From: CAYNWT01 sp964450955
Lineage (GTDB): Bacteria > Planctomycetota > Planctomycetia > Planctomycetales > Planctomycetaceae
Direction: 5' to 3'
Length of the DNA stretch: 64,000 bases
NCBI GenBank assembly: GCA_964450955.1
Contig: CAYVFI010000008.1
Coordinates: forward strand, 1-64,000
Shown: one piece after another, positions 54,615 to 62,694 of the stretch
Numbering within the stretch: the stretch's first letter is position 1
How the letters are laid out: every line of letters starts with the position of its first letter
Translations under genes and position numbers: made by a program
The notes under the pieces: model-generated
The model's input: only the letters and a program-made list of their open reading frames with translations
Database searches by the model: none
What the model was told of the DNA's origin: nothing

Positions 54615-55043
54615 TTAAACGCCTACACCCGCTTCTGGCAACGTGGGCATTTCATGCGATTGATGGTTGTCTCCTGGTTTTGCAGCCTCGGCCTCAATGG
54701 CTTTCCATACCGTGAGTACCATCTCGTCACGGGCCACGTTTTCGCGAACTCTCTGTTTGTATCCTTTCGTCAGGAGTGACGTGATTTGAGGAGTAAGCAG
54801 AGTTAGCAAAGCGGCACCGTGCTCAAGAAGGCTCATCTGCCACCAGAAGAGTGACAAGCCACCAGCGACCCAGCACAAGTCGAAGATTGGCCCTTGCCAC
54901 TTGTCACGCTGCATGGCAATCCGCGCGGCGGTCAGTCGGTTCTCGACGACGACCGCAACGTCACCGGCCTGGACTTGCTTCTTTTCCTCGAATGTCAGCG
55001 TTGATTGCATGACAGAGGTCTGTTCAAGAAACTGATCTATCAT
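54615..55043 (-). CDS. Small protein with one or two membrane segments, unknown
   Basis: 142 residues. The central hydrophobic part (DLCWVAGGLSLFWWQMSLLEHGAALLTLL) suggests a membrane hairpin. Flanks are charged, with a helical N-terminus (EEKKQVQAGDVAVVVENRLTAARIAM) and a polar tail. The start at 55043 has a GGAGAGA ribosome site. No family was recognised. It lies alone between gcvT and the DUF1570 gene. Confidence 0.65.
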   Translation of the reverse strand: MIDQFLEQTSVMQSTLTFEEKKQVQAGDVAVVVENRLTAARIAMQRDKWQGPIFDLCWVAGGLSLFWWQMSLLEHGAALLTLLTPQITSLLTKGYKQRVRENVARDEMVLTVWKAIEAEAAKPGDNHQSHEMPTLPEAGVGV

Positions 55044-55134
55044 CTGGTCTCTCCATGTACGGCAGATTCAGATGATAGCGATCAGGACTCAATTCGGATC
55101 ACTCCGTTCGCCACTATTTCCCGGAGGAACAGTC

Positions 55135-56304
55135 TTAACGCGTCGCGACAGCGTTCGGATCTAGTTGCTTCATGAACCGCAGGAAGTCGGTTTCGACTCG
55201 TTCAACGTCACCGAATGCGGCCTCGAAATCTTTGAGCCGATCCTTCGCTGAATACGTCGTCAGGTCTTTTGCGTTCATCGCTCGGATGTAGCGCCCAAAC
55301 TTATACGACCGCGATGGCTGATCCATAAAGAAGAATGTCAGCGCCCAGCCCTGGCTATAAGCGTGTAGGGCTCCCGTTGAGAACAGTCTGTCTGATTCAA
55401 TGAACGCCTTCAGCGATTTCCTTGGGCGCACCTGTTGGCTGTAGCCCTGGAACCATGAATAGCGGCTGCGGTTGATTCGTGACGCTCCCCGCGCGGGCGA
55501 GGTTGAAAGGAAGCCGGGCGATTCGAATGTCATCGCCAGGCCTTCAATGATCCACCGCGGAGCCAGACCCAGTCGCGGGTGGATGCCGGTGTTGAAACCG
55601 ACCTGGTGAATTCCTTCGTGGGTGATTGTCGATTCGAGGTCAGAACCAGACCCCGTATCAAACAGCACCACGTTGGCGTCGGCAGTCGTGCCGGTCGAAA
55701 GCATGCCGGTTTTCGGTTCGTCATCGATCTGCAATGCCGTTCGTTTGGACTCATACACGGCCACTCGGTTTGTGAGCCGGTGGTAGTAGCCCAGCAATCC
55801 GCGGGAGGCTCGAACACCATCTTTTGCAGCGTACTTTGCGAAGTCCTGGAAGTTCGGAAACACGATCGCAACCAGTGGAAACTCAGATCGCTTCAGGTGA
55901 AATTGTCGCCTGCGAAACTGATAGTGGAACGCCTTGTGGACGTTCTCGAACACCGCAGCGTAGTTCGCACTGCTGCGACCGGGAGTGCACACGACATAGT
56001 GCTGGGTTGTCTGGACTGAGAAGCCGCGCCCGAGTTCCTCGCGAAGCTGGGCGACCATCTCGCCCTTGCTAAACGGCTGGAATTTCTTCGCGACGGTCTT
56101 GTAGTCCTTAAGTGCGGCCCGGTTCAGTTGAACCATGCTGCCGTCCCGTTTCATCAACGTGACCGTTTTCTTATCCAGCTGTTCGACACGTCCCTGGTAG
56201 CTGGTGCCTTTGCCGTCTCCCAGTTCAACCATCGGCCTGGTTTGAGCCATCGCGTTATGGGCTGTCACCAACAATGCGGCAATGGTTGTTGCGTGGCGGA
56301 TCAT
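55135..56304 (-). CDS. DUF1570 secreted protein with gluzincin-like zinc motif
   Basis: About 389 residues with a signal peptide (TTIAALLVTAHNAMAQ). An N-terminal SH3-like strand region (GKGTSYQGRVEQLDKKTVTLMKRDG) is followed by the DUF1570 domain. It contains HEGIH (His229, Glu230, His233) in TITHEGIHQVGF and a possible third ligand, Glu254, in WIIEGLAMTFES. This is the gluzincin zinc-protease layout, so peptidase activity is likely but not proven. The start at 56304 places the signal peptide at the N-terminus. It is divergent from the following gene. Confidence 0.85.
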   Translation of the reverse strand: MIRHATTIAALLVTAHNAMAQTRPMVELGDGKGTSYQGRVEQLDKKTVTLMKRDGSMVQLNRAALKDYKTVAKKFQPFSKGEMVAQLREELGRGFSVQTTQHYVVCTPGRSSANYAAVFENVHKAFHYQFRRRQFHLKRSEFPLVAIVFPNFQDFAKYAAKDGVRASRGLLGYYHRLTNRVAVYESKRTALQIDDEPKTGMLSTGTTADANVVLFDTGSGSDLESTITHEGIHQVGFNTGIHPRLGLAPRWIIEGLAMTFESPGFLSTSPARGASRINRSRYSWFQGYSQQVRPRKSLKAFIESDRLFSTGALHAYSQGWALTFFFMDQPSRSYKFGRYIRAMNAKDLTTYSAKDRLKDFEAAFGDVERVETDFLRFMKQLDPNAVATR

Positions 56305-56431
56305 GGTTCCCGACTTTCTTCCGCACCTGAGGCGCTCAGAACTGTACAATCAAAGCGTCGGGCACGCTGACTGGCCCGGCACGCAAATCTATCTCGCCAG
56401 CCTGTTCGTCCCCGAAAGATCCAATCAACTG

Positions 56432-57709
56432 ATGAACGCCCCTGTTGCCCTTGTACTGATCCTGTCGGTTTTGCCGACAAGCCAGCAGGCTCAGCCAGAT
56501 CTCAAAGCGACCGTGACAGCGTTGGTTGAAGAACTGGATTCCGACCAATTCGCAACACGTAAAGCCGCCGGCAGGAAACTGTTGCAGTTGGGCTCAGCGG
56601 CGCTTGAGTTCCTCGATACCCCGAAGTCCGCGTCTGTCCAGGTAGAACAAGAGCTCCGATACATTCGCGAACAACTAAGGAACCAAAAAGCAGTCAGTTC
56701 GCTGGAACCGTCAACTGTCACATTGTCTGACACGCTAACCGTCGATCAGATCGCCGATCGCATCACCAAACAAACGGGCAACAAAGTCTCCGTCGCCAAA
56801 CTGGGCTCAGACCTGCGCGGGCAGCGAATAGAAGTTCGATATCAGAAGCAACCGTTCTGGCACGTCATTGACGATCTCAGCAGGAAGCTCAAGACAACAA
56901 TCGAACTCAGCGACGGCGCTGTTCGATTTGTTGCTGGCGAACCACTTCAGCCAGATCGCATTTCGAACAGTCCTGCCGGCATGAAAGCCTATCGACTGCG
57001 TGTTGGTAAGGTGACTTCTAAGGTGTTGGTCGGCGACGCTGGTCGGAAGTTGGTTCGCATTCCGTTGTATTTCGGAACCGAACCGAGGCTGCGGGGGATT
57101 TTTCTGCGAGCGGCCAGTAACACAATCAAAGTCACAGCGTCCGGCGGCCGATCGCTATCGCCGTATTCCCCGAACCAAAGCCTTGAGGTCCCCGTCAGTG
57201 GCCGCGGAGAAGAAGTGACCTGGAAACACGACGTGTTGGCTCCAATCGATCCGAAGACCAGATCGATCGACATCAACGGAAGCGTCGAAGTCCTGATGGC
57301 TGCCGGCTACGAGCCCTTCCGGTTTCGCGACCTTGACCGAGCCAAGGGCACGCGACGGAGTCGAACCGGCGTTGACCTGCGGATCGATGACACGCAGATC
57401 GACAAGGGCCGCGGCGATTTAAAAATCACGCTGACCGTTGAGTGGACTCGCAGCATCGGAGCGTTCGATTCGTATCGCACCTGGCAGTTTCACAACGAAG
57501 CCTGGCTAAAGACCGCGGACGGAAAACGAATCGACTTCTCCGGTCCACTCACAACCGACGGCCAGGCCGGCGGCGGCGTCCGTCTGACCTACCACTTCAA
57601 ATCAGTGACCGCAGATTTATCCCGGTGTGAGTTCATCTACGAGGCTCCAACAGCCCTGCGAACCGTAAAGGTTCCATTGGAATTTAACAGCATTGACGTC
57701 GGACAGTGA
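56432..57709 (+). CDS. Secreted protein with N-terminal HEAT-like region, unknown
   Basis: About 425 residues with a short signal peptide (PVALVLILSVLPTSQQAQ). The N-terminal LDSDQFATRKAAGRKLLQLGSAALEFL resembles HEAT-type repeats seen at the start of many Planctomycete secreted proteins. A domain with TLSDTLTVDQIADRITKQTG follows, and then beta-rich segments to the end. No catalytic motif was found. The divergent promoter region shared with the DUF1570 gene is 127 nt. The SDR gene begins 45 nt after its stop. Confidence 0.75.
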   Translation: MNAPVALVLILSVLPTSQQAQPDLKATVTALVEELDSDQFATRKAAGRKLLQLGSAALEFLDTPKSASVQVEQELRYIREQLRNQKAVSSLEPSTVTLSDTLTVDQIADRITKQTGNKVSVAKLGSDLRGQRIEVRYQKQPFWHVIDDLSRKLKTTIELSDGAVRFVAGEPLQPDRISNSPAGMKAYRLRVGKVTSKVLVGDAGRKLVRIPLYFGTEPRLRGIFLRAASNTIKVTASGGRSLSPYSPNQSLEVPVSGRGEEVTWKHDVLAPIDPKTRSIDINGSVEVLMAAGYEPFRFRDLDRAKGTRRSRTGVDLRIDDTQIDKGRGDLKITLTVEWTRSIGAFDSYRTWQFHNEAWLKTADGKRIDFSGPLTTDGQAGGGVRLTYHFKSVTADLSRCEFIYEAPTALRTVKVPLEFNSIDVGQ

Positions 57710-57754
57710 GGTCGGTTATCGGTCTGGCCGAAATTGATCGAAGCGGAGATGCCC

Positions 57755-58438
57755 ATGAGTGTGATCGTTGTGACGGGAGTGTCCCGCGGCCTGGGCCGCG
57801 AGATGGCTCTGGGGTTTGCCGCTGCTGGTCATACCGTTTGTGGGTGTGGCACGTCAGAGGAACTCACAACGTCATTGCAGAATGAACTTGGTTCGGAACA
57901 CCACATTTCGGTTGTTGATGTTTCGTCAGACTCAGTCGTTGCAGACTGGGCGTCTCACATCGTTAGGGACTTCGATGCGCCTGAATTCCTGATTAACAAC
58001 GCGGCCGTGATTAACCCGAACGCACCGCTGTGGGATGTCGATGCGACGACGTTTGATCGGTTGACTGCGGTCAACATCAATGGGATCGCAAATATGGTTC
58101 GTCACTTTGTTCCCACGATGATCGCAGCCGGTCGCGGTGTCATCGTGAACTTCAGCAGCGGATGGGGCCGCAGCACGGCGGCAGAAGTGGCTCCGTATTG
58201 TGCGTCCAAGTGGGCAGTGGAAGGGCTCACGAAATCGCTGGCTGCAGAATTGCCGGCAGGGCTTGCAGCGGTTCCGCTTAACCCGGGCATCATCAACACG
58301 GACATGTTGCAGAGTTGTTTCTCCGGCGGCGCGAACCAGTTTCCTTCGGCTCAGCAGTGGGCTGAAGCGGCGGTTCCGTTCATTCTACAAATGGGTGATG
58401 GCGACAATGGGCAGTCGCTAAGCGTACCTGGCTTTTGA
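57755..58438 (+). CDS. Short-chain dehydrogenase/reductase
   Basis: 227 residues of the classical SDR family. The cofactor motif TGVSRGLG is at 7-14, NNAA at 81-84, the catalytic Ser in VNFSSGWG (Ser134/135) and the Tyr/Lys pair in YCASK (Tyr148, Lys152). An Asp in VVDVSSD after the second strand fits adenine contact. The start at 57755 follows GGAG at 7 nt; longer in-frame starts lack it. The substrate is unknown. Confidence 0.92.
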   Translation: MSVIVVTGVSRGLGREMALGFAAAGHTVCGCGTSEELTTSLQNELGSEHHISVVDVSSDSVVADWASHIVRDFDAPEFLINNAAVINPNAPLWDVDATTFDRLTAVNINGIANMVRHFVPTMIAAGRGVIVNFSSGWGRSTAAEVAPYCASKWAVEGLTKSLAAELPAGLAAVPLNPGIINTDMLQSCFSGGANQFPSAQQWAEAAVPFILQMGDGDNGQSLSVPGF

Positions 58439-58463
58439 GTCAGTGCTGGGATGCTGCCAGCGC

Positions 58464-58997
58464 TTAAACGCTTGCGTCCTGACCCAGTAGCTTCAACATC
58501 ACCAATCGGTTGCCCTTTTCGTTGTACTCAGCCGAGTCCATAAACGACTTGATAAGCAGCACGCCGCGTCCGGACGCGCGGCCGAGGTTTTCGTCGGCAG
58601 TTGGGTCGGGCAGGGCGTCCAGAGTGAATCCGTCGCCTTCGTCTTCGATTTCAATCGTGACTGTCGCGTTATCAACAGTGGATTTCACGAACACACTCTT
58701 GTCCGCCGCCATTTTGTTGCCGTGCTTCATCGCGTTGGTCAAAGCTTCTTCCAAAGCCAGACGAATGGAGAACTCATCGCGCTTGGTTGACCCGGCTTGC
58801 TGGATCTGGGACACAATCCGTTCATGCACGATTTGCTGCGCAGCGAAGTCGCTGGGCAGCGTGAATTCGAGAGACTTCGGTGTGGCTGTATTGACCACTT
58901 CCGTGACTTCCGCAAGATGTGCAGGAACTGAAGGACGCTTTAAAACGGCAGCTTTAGATTCACGAGTATGTCGTCGATTAAGAAATTGTAAAGACAA
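58464..58997 (-). CDS. RsbW-like anti-sigma-factor/serine kinase (HATPase_c)
   Basis: Up to 177 residues with the GHKL ATP-binding fold of partner-switch kinases. The N box is RLALEEALTNAMKHGN, the G1 box is IEIEDEGDGF, and the late loop is GRASGRGVLLIKSFMD. The segment before them resembles RsbW/SpoIIAB. It would bind and phosphorylate a STAS protein and hold a sigma factor. Partners are not adjacent. The visible start is TTG at 58997 with a poor ribosome site; a GTG start about 35 codons later is possible. Confidence 0.85.
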   Translation of the reverse strand: MSLQFLNRRHTRESKAAVLKRPSVPAHLAEVTEVVNTATPKSLEFTLPSDFAAQQIVHERIVSQIQQAGSTKRDEFSIRLALEEALTNAMKHGNKMAADKSVFVKSTVDNATVTIEIEDEGDGFTLDALPDPTADENLGRASGRGVLLIKSFMDSAEYNEKGNRLVMLKLLGQDASV

Positions 58998-59064
58998 CAG
59001 GCAAACGACGCACTAGCAGTCTGCGAACCTGATCATTCAACCATCGATATTCGGGAGCCGCCTT

Positions 59065-61140
59065 GTGACTCAATCAGATAACCCCCTTCTCAGGACGACC
59101 GGCCTCCCCGCGTTTGATGAGATTAAGCCCGAGCACGTCGTTCCCGCTGTGAAATCGATTCTGGAAGACGCGACTGCGAAGTTGGAAGAGTTTGAAAAGT
59201 CTGTGCAGCCGACATGGGCCGGGCTCATTGAACCAGTCGAAGCGATGGACATCCCGTTCGACTACGGCTGGAGTCCCGTGAGTCACCTGTTTGGTGTTTT
59301 GAACTCCGACGAACTCCGGGAAGCGTACGAATCGGTTCTTGACGATGTGGTCGCATTCGGTTTGCGGTTCAGCCAAAGCAAACCCATCTACCAAGCGCTC
59401 AAGCAACTCAAAGACAGTGATGAATGGAACTCGCTGGACGAAGCTCAGCGACGAATCGTCGATGGCAAAATTCTGGGTGTCGAACTTTCAGGCATCGCGC
59501 TTGAAGGTGACAAGCAGGAACGGTTCAACGAGATTGCGAAAGAGCTATCACAGATCAGCACCACGTTTTCGAACCATGTCCTGGACGCAACCCGGGCGTT
59601 CGGGTTGGTCGTTACCGAGTCGGCTGATGCGGAAGGTCTGCCGGAAAGTCTCCGTGCGATGGCGTCGGCAAACTACAACGAGAACAAAGATGAAACCGCC
59701 GCTGAGGGAACACCAGACGCAGGCCCCTGGCGGATTACATTGGAAGGCCCCAGCTTTGTCGCGTTCATGCAGCACTGTCGGAACTCAGAACTGCGCGAAC
59801 AAATCTACCGTGCGTATCTGACGCGTGCGTCTGCCGGGGAACTGGACAACACTCCGCTGATTGGCACGATTCTGAAACTGCGAAAAGAAAAAGCTGCGTT
59901 GCTTGGCTTCGATGACTACGGAGCGATGAGTCTCGCGAAGAAGATGGCGCCCAGCGTTCCGGATGTATTGGACATGCTGGAACGCCTGCGAGTCGCTTCG
60001 TGGGATGCCGCCAACAAGGATCACGAAGAAGTCACCGCCTTCGCGCAGGAGAATGGTCACGAGGGCGAACTAAAACACTGGGACGTTTCGTTCTGGTCAG
60101 AACGCCTTCGCGAGAAGCGGTATGAATACACCGACGAAGAAGTCCGCCCTTACTTCGCGCTAGATCGCGTTCTGGATGGACTCTCGGGATTGCTGGATCG
60201 TTTGTTCGGCGTGAAGTTGGTTGCGACCGAAAACGAAGCACCCGTCTGGCACGAAGATGTTCGGTTCTACTACATCGAAGATTCCGGCGGCGAACGTATC
60301 GCGGCCGTCTATCTGGATCCGTACTCGCGTCCGGAAAACAAACGGCCCGGCGCGTGGATGGACGATTGCCTGGGTCGCTGTGTGATTGATGGCGAAGTCC
60401 GCATTCCTGTTGCGCACCTGGTTTGCAATAGCACGCCGCCTGTTGGCGACCGACCGTCGCTGATGACGTTCCGCGAAGTGGAAACGTTGTTCCATGAATT
60501 TGGGCACGGTCTGCAGCACATGCTTACAACAGTCAACTACCGCGACGCAGCCGGCATTAGCGGCGTTGAATGGGATGCCGTGGAACTGCCCAGTCAGTTC
60601 ATGGAGAACTGGTGCTACCACAAACCAACGCTTATCGGCATGACGGCTCACTTTGAAACGGGCGAACCGCTTCCGGATGAATTGTTCGAAAAAATCTGCG
60701 CCGCCAGAACCTACCGCGCGGGTTCAGGAATGATGCGACAGTTGCTGTTTGGTCTGACCGACCTGGAACTGCATACGAAGTTCGATCCGGATGGCGATGA
60801 ATCGGCGTTCGATGTTCAGCGTCGAATTGCAAAAAAAACTTCGGTTTTGCAACCGCTTCCCGAAGATCGGTTCCTGTGCGCGTTCTCCCATATCTTTGCG
60901 GGCGGGTACGCGGCCGGTTACTACAGCTACAAATGGGCTGAGGTCTTAAGCGCTGACGCGTTTGCGGCGTTCGAAGAAGTCGGGTTGGACAACGAAGCGG
61001 CCGTCCAGGAAACCGGGCGGCGGTTCCGGGACACGGTACTGTCACTTGGCGGCGGTCGTCACCCGATGGATATCTTCAAAGACTTCCGTGGCCGAGAACC
61101 GGAAGTCGACGCATTACTGCGGCACTCGGGACTCGCGTAA
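59065..61140 (+). CDS. M3-family oligopeptidase (oligopeptidase A-like)
   Basis: Cytoplasmic zinc oligopeptidase that cleaves small peptides, including signal-peptide fragments. 691 residues with the usual all-helical build and the zinc motif HEFGHGLQH (His477, Glu478, His481). The start is GTG at 59065 behind a GGGAG site. The N-terminal NPLLRTTGLPAFDEIKPEHVVPAV and the LPSQFMENWCYHKPTLI stretch are family-typical. It appears to be a single gene, resembling E. coli OpdA/PrlC. Confidence 0.95.
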   Translation: MTQSDNPLLRTTGLPAFDEIKPEHVVPAVKSILEDATAKLEEFEKSVQPTWAGLIEPVEAMDIPFDYGWSPVSHLFGVLNSDELREAYESVLDDVVAFGLRFSQSKPIYQALKQLKDSDEWNSLDEAQRRIVDGKILGVELSGIALEGDKQERFNEIAKELSQISTTFSNHVLDATRAFGLVVTESADAEGLPESLRAMASANYNENKDETAAEGTPDAGPWRITLEGPSFVAFMQHCRNSELREQIYRAYLTRASAGELDNTPLIGTILKLRKEKAALLGFDDYGAMSLAKKMAPSVPDVLDMLERLRVASWDAANKDHEEVTAFAQENGHEGELKHWDVSFWSERLREKRYEYTDEEVRPYFALDRVLDGLSGLLDRLFGVKLVATENEAPVWHEDVRFYYIEDSGGERIAAVYLDPYSRPENKRPGAWMDDCLGRCVIDGEVRIPVAHLVCNSTPPVGDRPSLMTFREVETLFHEFGHGLQHMLTTVNYRDAAGISGVEWDAVELPSQFMENWCYHKPTLIGMTAHFETGEPLPDELFEKICAARTYRAGSGMMRQLLFGLTDLELHTKFDPDGDESAFDVQRRIAKKTSVLQPLPEDRFLCAFSHIFAGGYAAGYYSYKWAEVLSADAFAAFEEVGLDNEAAVQETGRRFRDTVLSLGGGRHPMDIFKDFRGREPEVDALLRHSGLA

Positions 61141-61380
61141 GAGCACAACTTCGTCGGGCTGAGTTAGTTCACCTGAGAACGGCCGGTGAGAACCAGCAAC
61201 CGAGCCGCACATCAGGAATACTGGTGTGCGGGTTACCGCGTCAGTGCGGATGATGGTGTCGGTTCCGGGTGGACAGAGACTCAATTTTGGTGTGTTCGCC
61301 AGGATCACCTTGTGCGCGATTGGATCTCGTGGCATTCTGCGTTACCAAATTAAATGCGACGCAACACTCTCAGAGACTTC

Positions 61381-61408
61381 GGGCCATGTCGTCAGAGACT
61401 GATTTCTG
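61381..61408 (+). repeat. 28-nt near-repeat, copy 1 (at sigma factor start)
   Basis: GGGCCATGTC, a 6-nt variable gap and GACTGATTTCTG match positions 62056-62083 in the same register (24 of 28 bases). This copy covers the sigma gene's ATG. Confidence 0.7.
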
Positions 61409-61973
61409 CAAATTACTGAGCGATGCTCAGGCCGGTGATCAACCCTCGATAGAGCGGCTGATGCTGCGGTATCGATCGGCGGTTGCCAACGAGACCCGCA
61501 AGTTTGTCGGCTCGCTAAACTCTGATCTCAGCGCGGGTGATATCGAGCAGGAAACATGGATCCGAGTGTGGACTCGGCTGCCCGGATTTTCCGGTTCAGA
61601 TGATGACGAAGCGTGTCAAAGAATGTTTGCGTCGTGGCTAAAAACGACAACGCACCGAGTTGGGCTGAGTATCATTGAAGCCAGTCGCGCGAAGAAGCGT
61701 GGTGGTGGCGTGCAGCCAATGTCGCTGGAGGATCCCATTCGGGATTCCGCGAAGTCACCCAGTTCGATTGTTCGGGCTGATGAAGAACGAACTCAGCTAT
61801 TCGATGCCATCAGGGCGATCGACAGTGACGAAACAGCAGAGATCGTACAGCTGCACTATTTCGAGGGGCTCCCGATCGCGCAGGTTGCTACGCGAACCGG
61901 ACTGAATACGAATCAGGTGCGGTATCGCCTCGGTCAGGCCCTGAAAAGCCTTGGGAGACAGCTGGGGGACTGA
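61386..61973 (+). CDS. ECF-like RNA polymerase sigma factor
   Basis: 195 residues with sigma-70 regions 2 and 4. Region 2 is RSAVANETRKFVG to DIEQETWIRVWTRL. Region 4 is the helix-turn-helix IVQLHYFEGLPIAQVATRTGLNTNQVRYRLGQALKSLG. No region 3 is visible, so it is the ECF class. The start at 61386 follows a weak ribosome site; a frame 117 nt longer exists. Sigma factors of this kind in Planctomycetes are often next to Ser/Thr kinases, and one lies 0.7 kb downstream here. A functional link is inference. Confidence 0.9.
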   Translation: MSSETDFCKLLSDAQAGDQPSIERLMLRYRSAVANETRKFVGSLNSDLSAGDIEQETWIRVWTRLPGFSGSDDDEACQRMFASWLKTTTHRVGLSIIEASRAKKRGGGVQPMSLEDPIRDSAKSPSSIVRADEERTQLFDAIRAIDSDETAEIVQLHYFEGLPIAQVATRTGLNTNQVRYRLGQALKSLGRQLGD

Positions 61974-62055
61974 TCGCCGCCGCTTTTTCTCTGAACGCCG
62001 AAGTTACTTCTCGGAAAAGTTTCAACAAACGTCCTTCATTTCTATCTAGGACATT

Positions 62056-62083
62056 GGGCCATGTCTTTGGTGACTGATTTCTG
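62056..62083 (+). repeat. 28-nt near-repeat, copy 2 (upstream of the C-x16-C repeat protein)
   Basis: Second copy of the repeat at 61381-61408, with an ATG in the same place. The frame from this ATG does not continue as a sigma factor and has no recognised product. It may be a remnant of a duplicated gene start. Confidence 0.7.
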
Positions 62084-62208
62084 TTTTCCACGATGGGTTG
62101 GTTCGGGTTCGTGTTCACGAATCACGGTCAGCCTACGCGGAACCCAGAGGTCGTGGCTCAAGTTTTTCACACCTTTGAGTTACCCCGAGTCCCTTAAGGA
62201 GACAACTG

Positions 62209-62625
62209 TTGCCAGTCCCAGTTCACAACCCTTGCCAGCCCAATCAAACCCACACCTACGACCCGGTCAGCAAAACCTGGCGATGCGTTGACAACAACGC
62301 CGAACCGATGGTGTCAGCTTATGGGTCCCCGTCTCCACCGCAACTCTCATCGCAATCACAATCGCAATCCCCGGCACCGCCGATCACTTGCGCAGTCGGC
62401 CAATACCCTGAGTGGGATGAAGCTCGCAATAGTTGGATATGCATTGAACGGCCTCCGGTGATTGCTTGCGCGGTCGGTCAGCGGGCTGAATGGGACGAGA
62501 CTCGCAGTGCCTGGATTTGCGTTCAAGACACCACAGCGCCGGACTTAAGTCTGGAGATTGAACCAGACGGTGACGAAGTGCCGACAATCGTGCTTTACAA
62601 AAATGGAACATGGAAGGCAGTCTAA
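62209..62625 (+). CDS. Cysteine-repeat protein (three C-x16-C units), unknown
   Basis: 138 residues starting at TTG, 7 nt after a strong AAGGAG site, which decides the start. Three units share the pattern C-x3-Q-x3-[YW]D-x5-W-x-C: residues 9-26, 61-78 and 87-104, and a fourth, incomplete one ends the protein (YKNGTWKAV). A Ser/Gln/Pro linker (SPSPPQLSSQSQSQSPAPP) separates units 1 and 2. There is no signal peptide or anchor. Paired cysteines suggest a metal or disulfide mini-fold. No family was recognised. It sits between the sigma factor and kinase genes. Confidence 0.7.
   Translation: MPVPVHNPCQPNQTHTYDPVSKTWRCVDNNAEPMVSAYGSPSPPQLSSQSQSQSPAPPITCAVGQYPEWDEARNSWICIERPPVIACAVGQRAEWDETRSAWICVQDTTAPDLSLEIEPDGDEVPTIVLYKNGTWKAV
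62389..62520 (+). repeat. Two tandem C-x16-C repeat units inside the preceding gene
   Basis: Units at 62389-62442 and 62467-62520 share CAVGQ, EWDE and W-I-C in register. Unit spacing is 78 nt. They mark an internal duplication of the coding sequence. Confidence 0.8.
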
Positions 62626-62694
62626 GATCGTTCACAAGCGGGCGGTTCCAATCGTGTTACGTAGTGGCGGTCCCGTGGTCTTGTTGTGTAGATA

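Noticed and set aside
62061..62291. 76-codon frame from the second copy of the 28-nt repeat
   Set aside because: Overlaps the better supported C-x16-C gene and has no recognised content; kept only as a repeat remnant.
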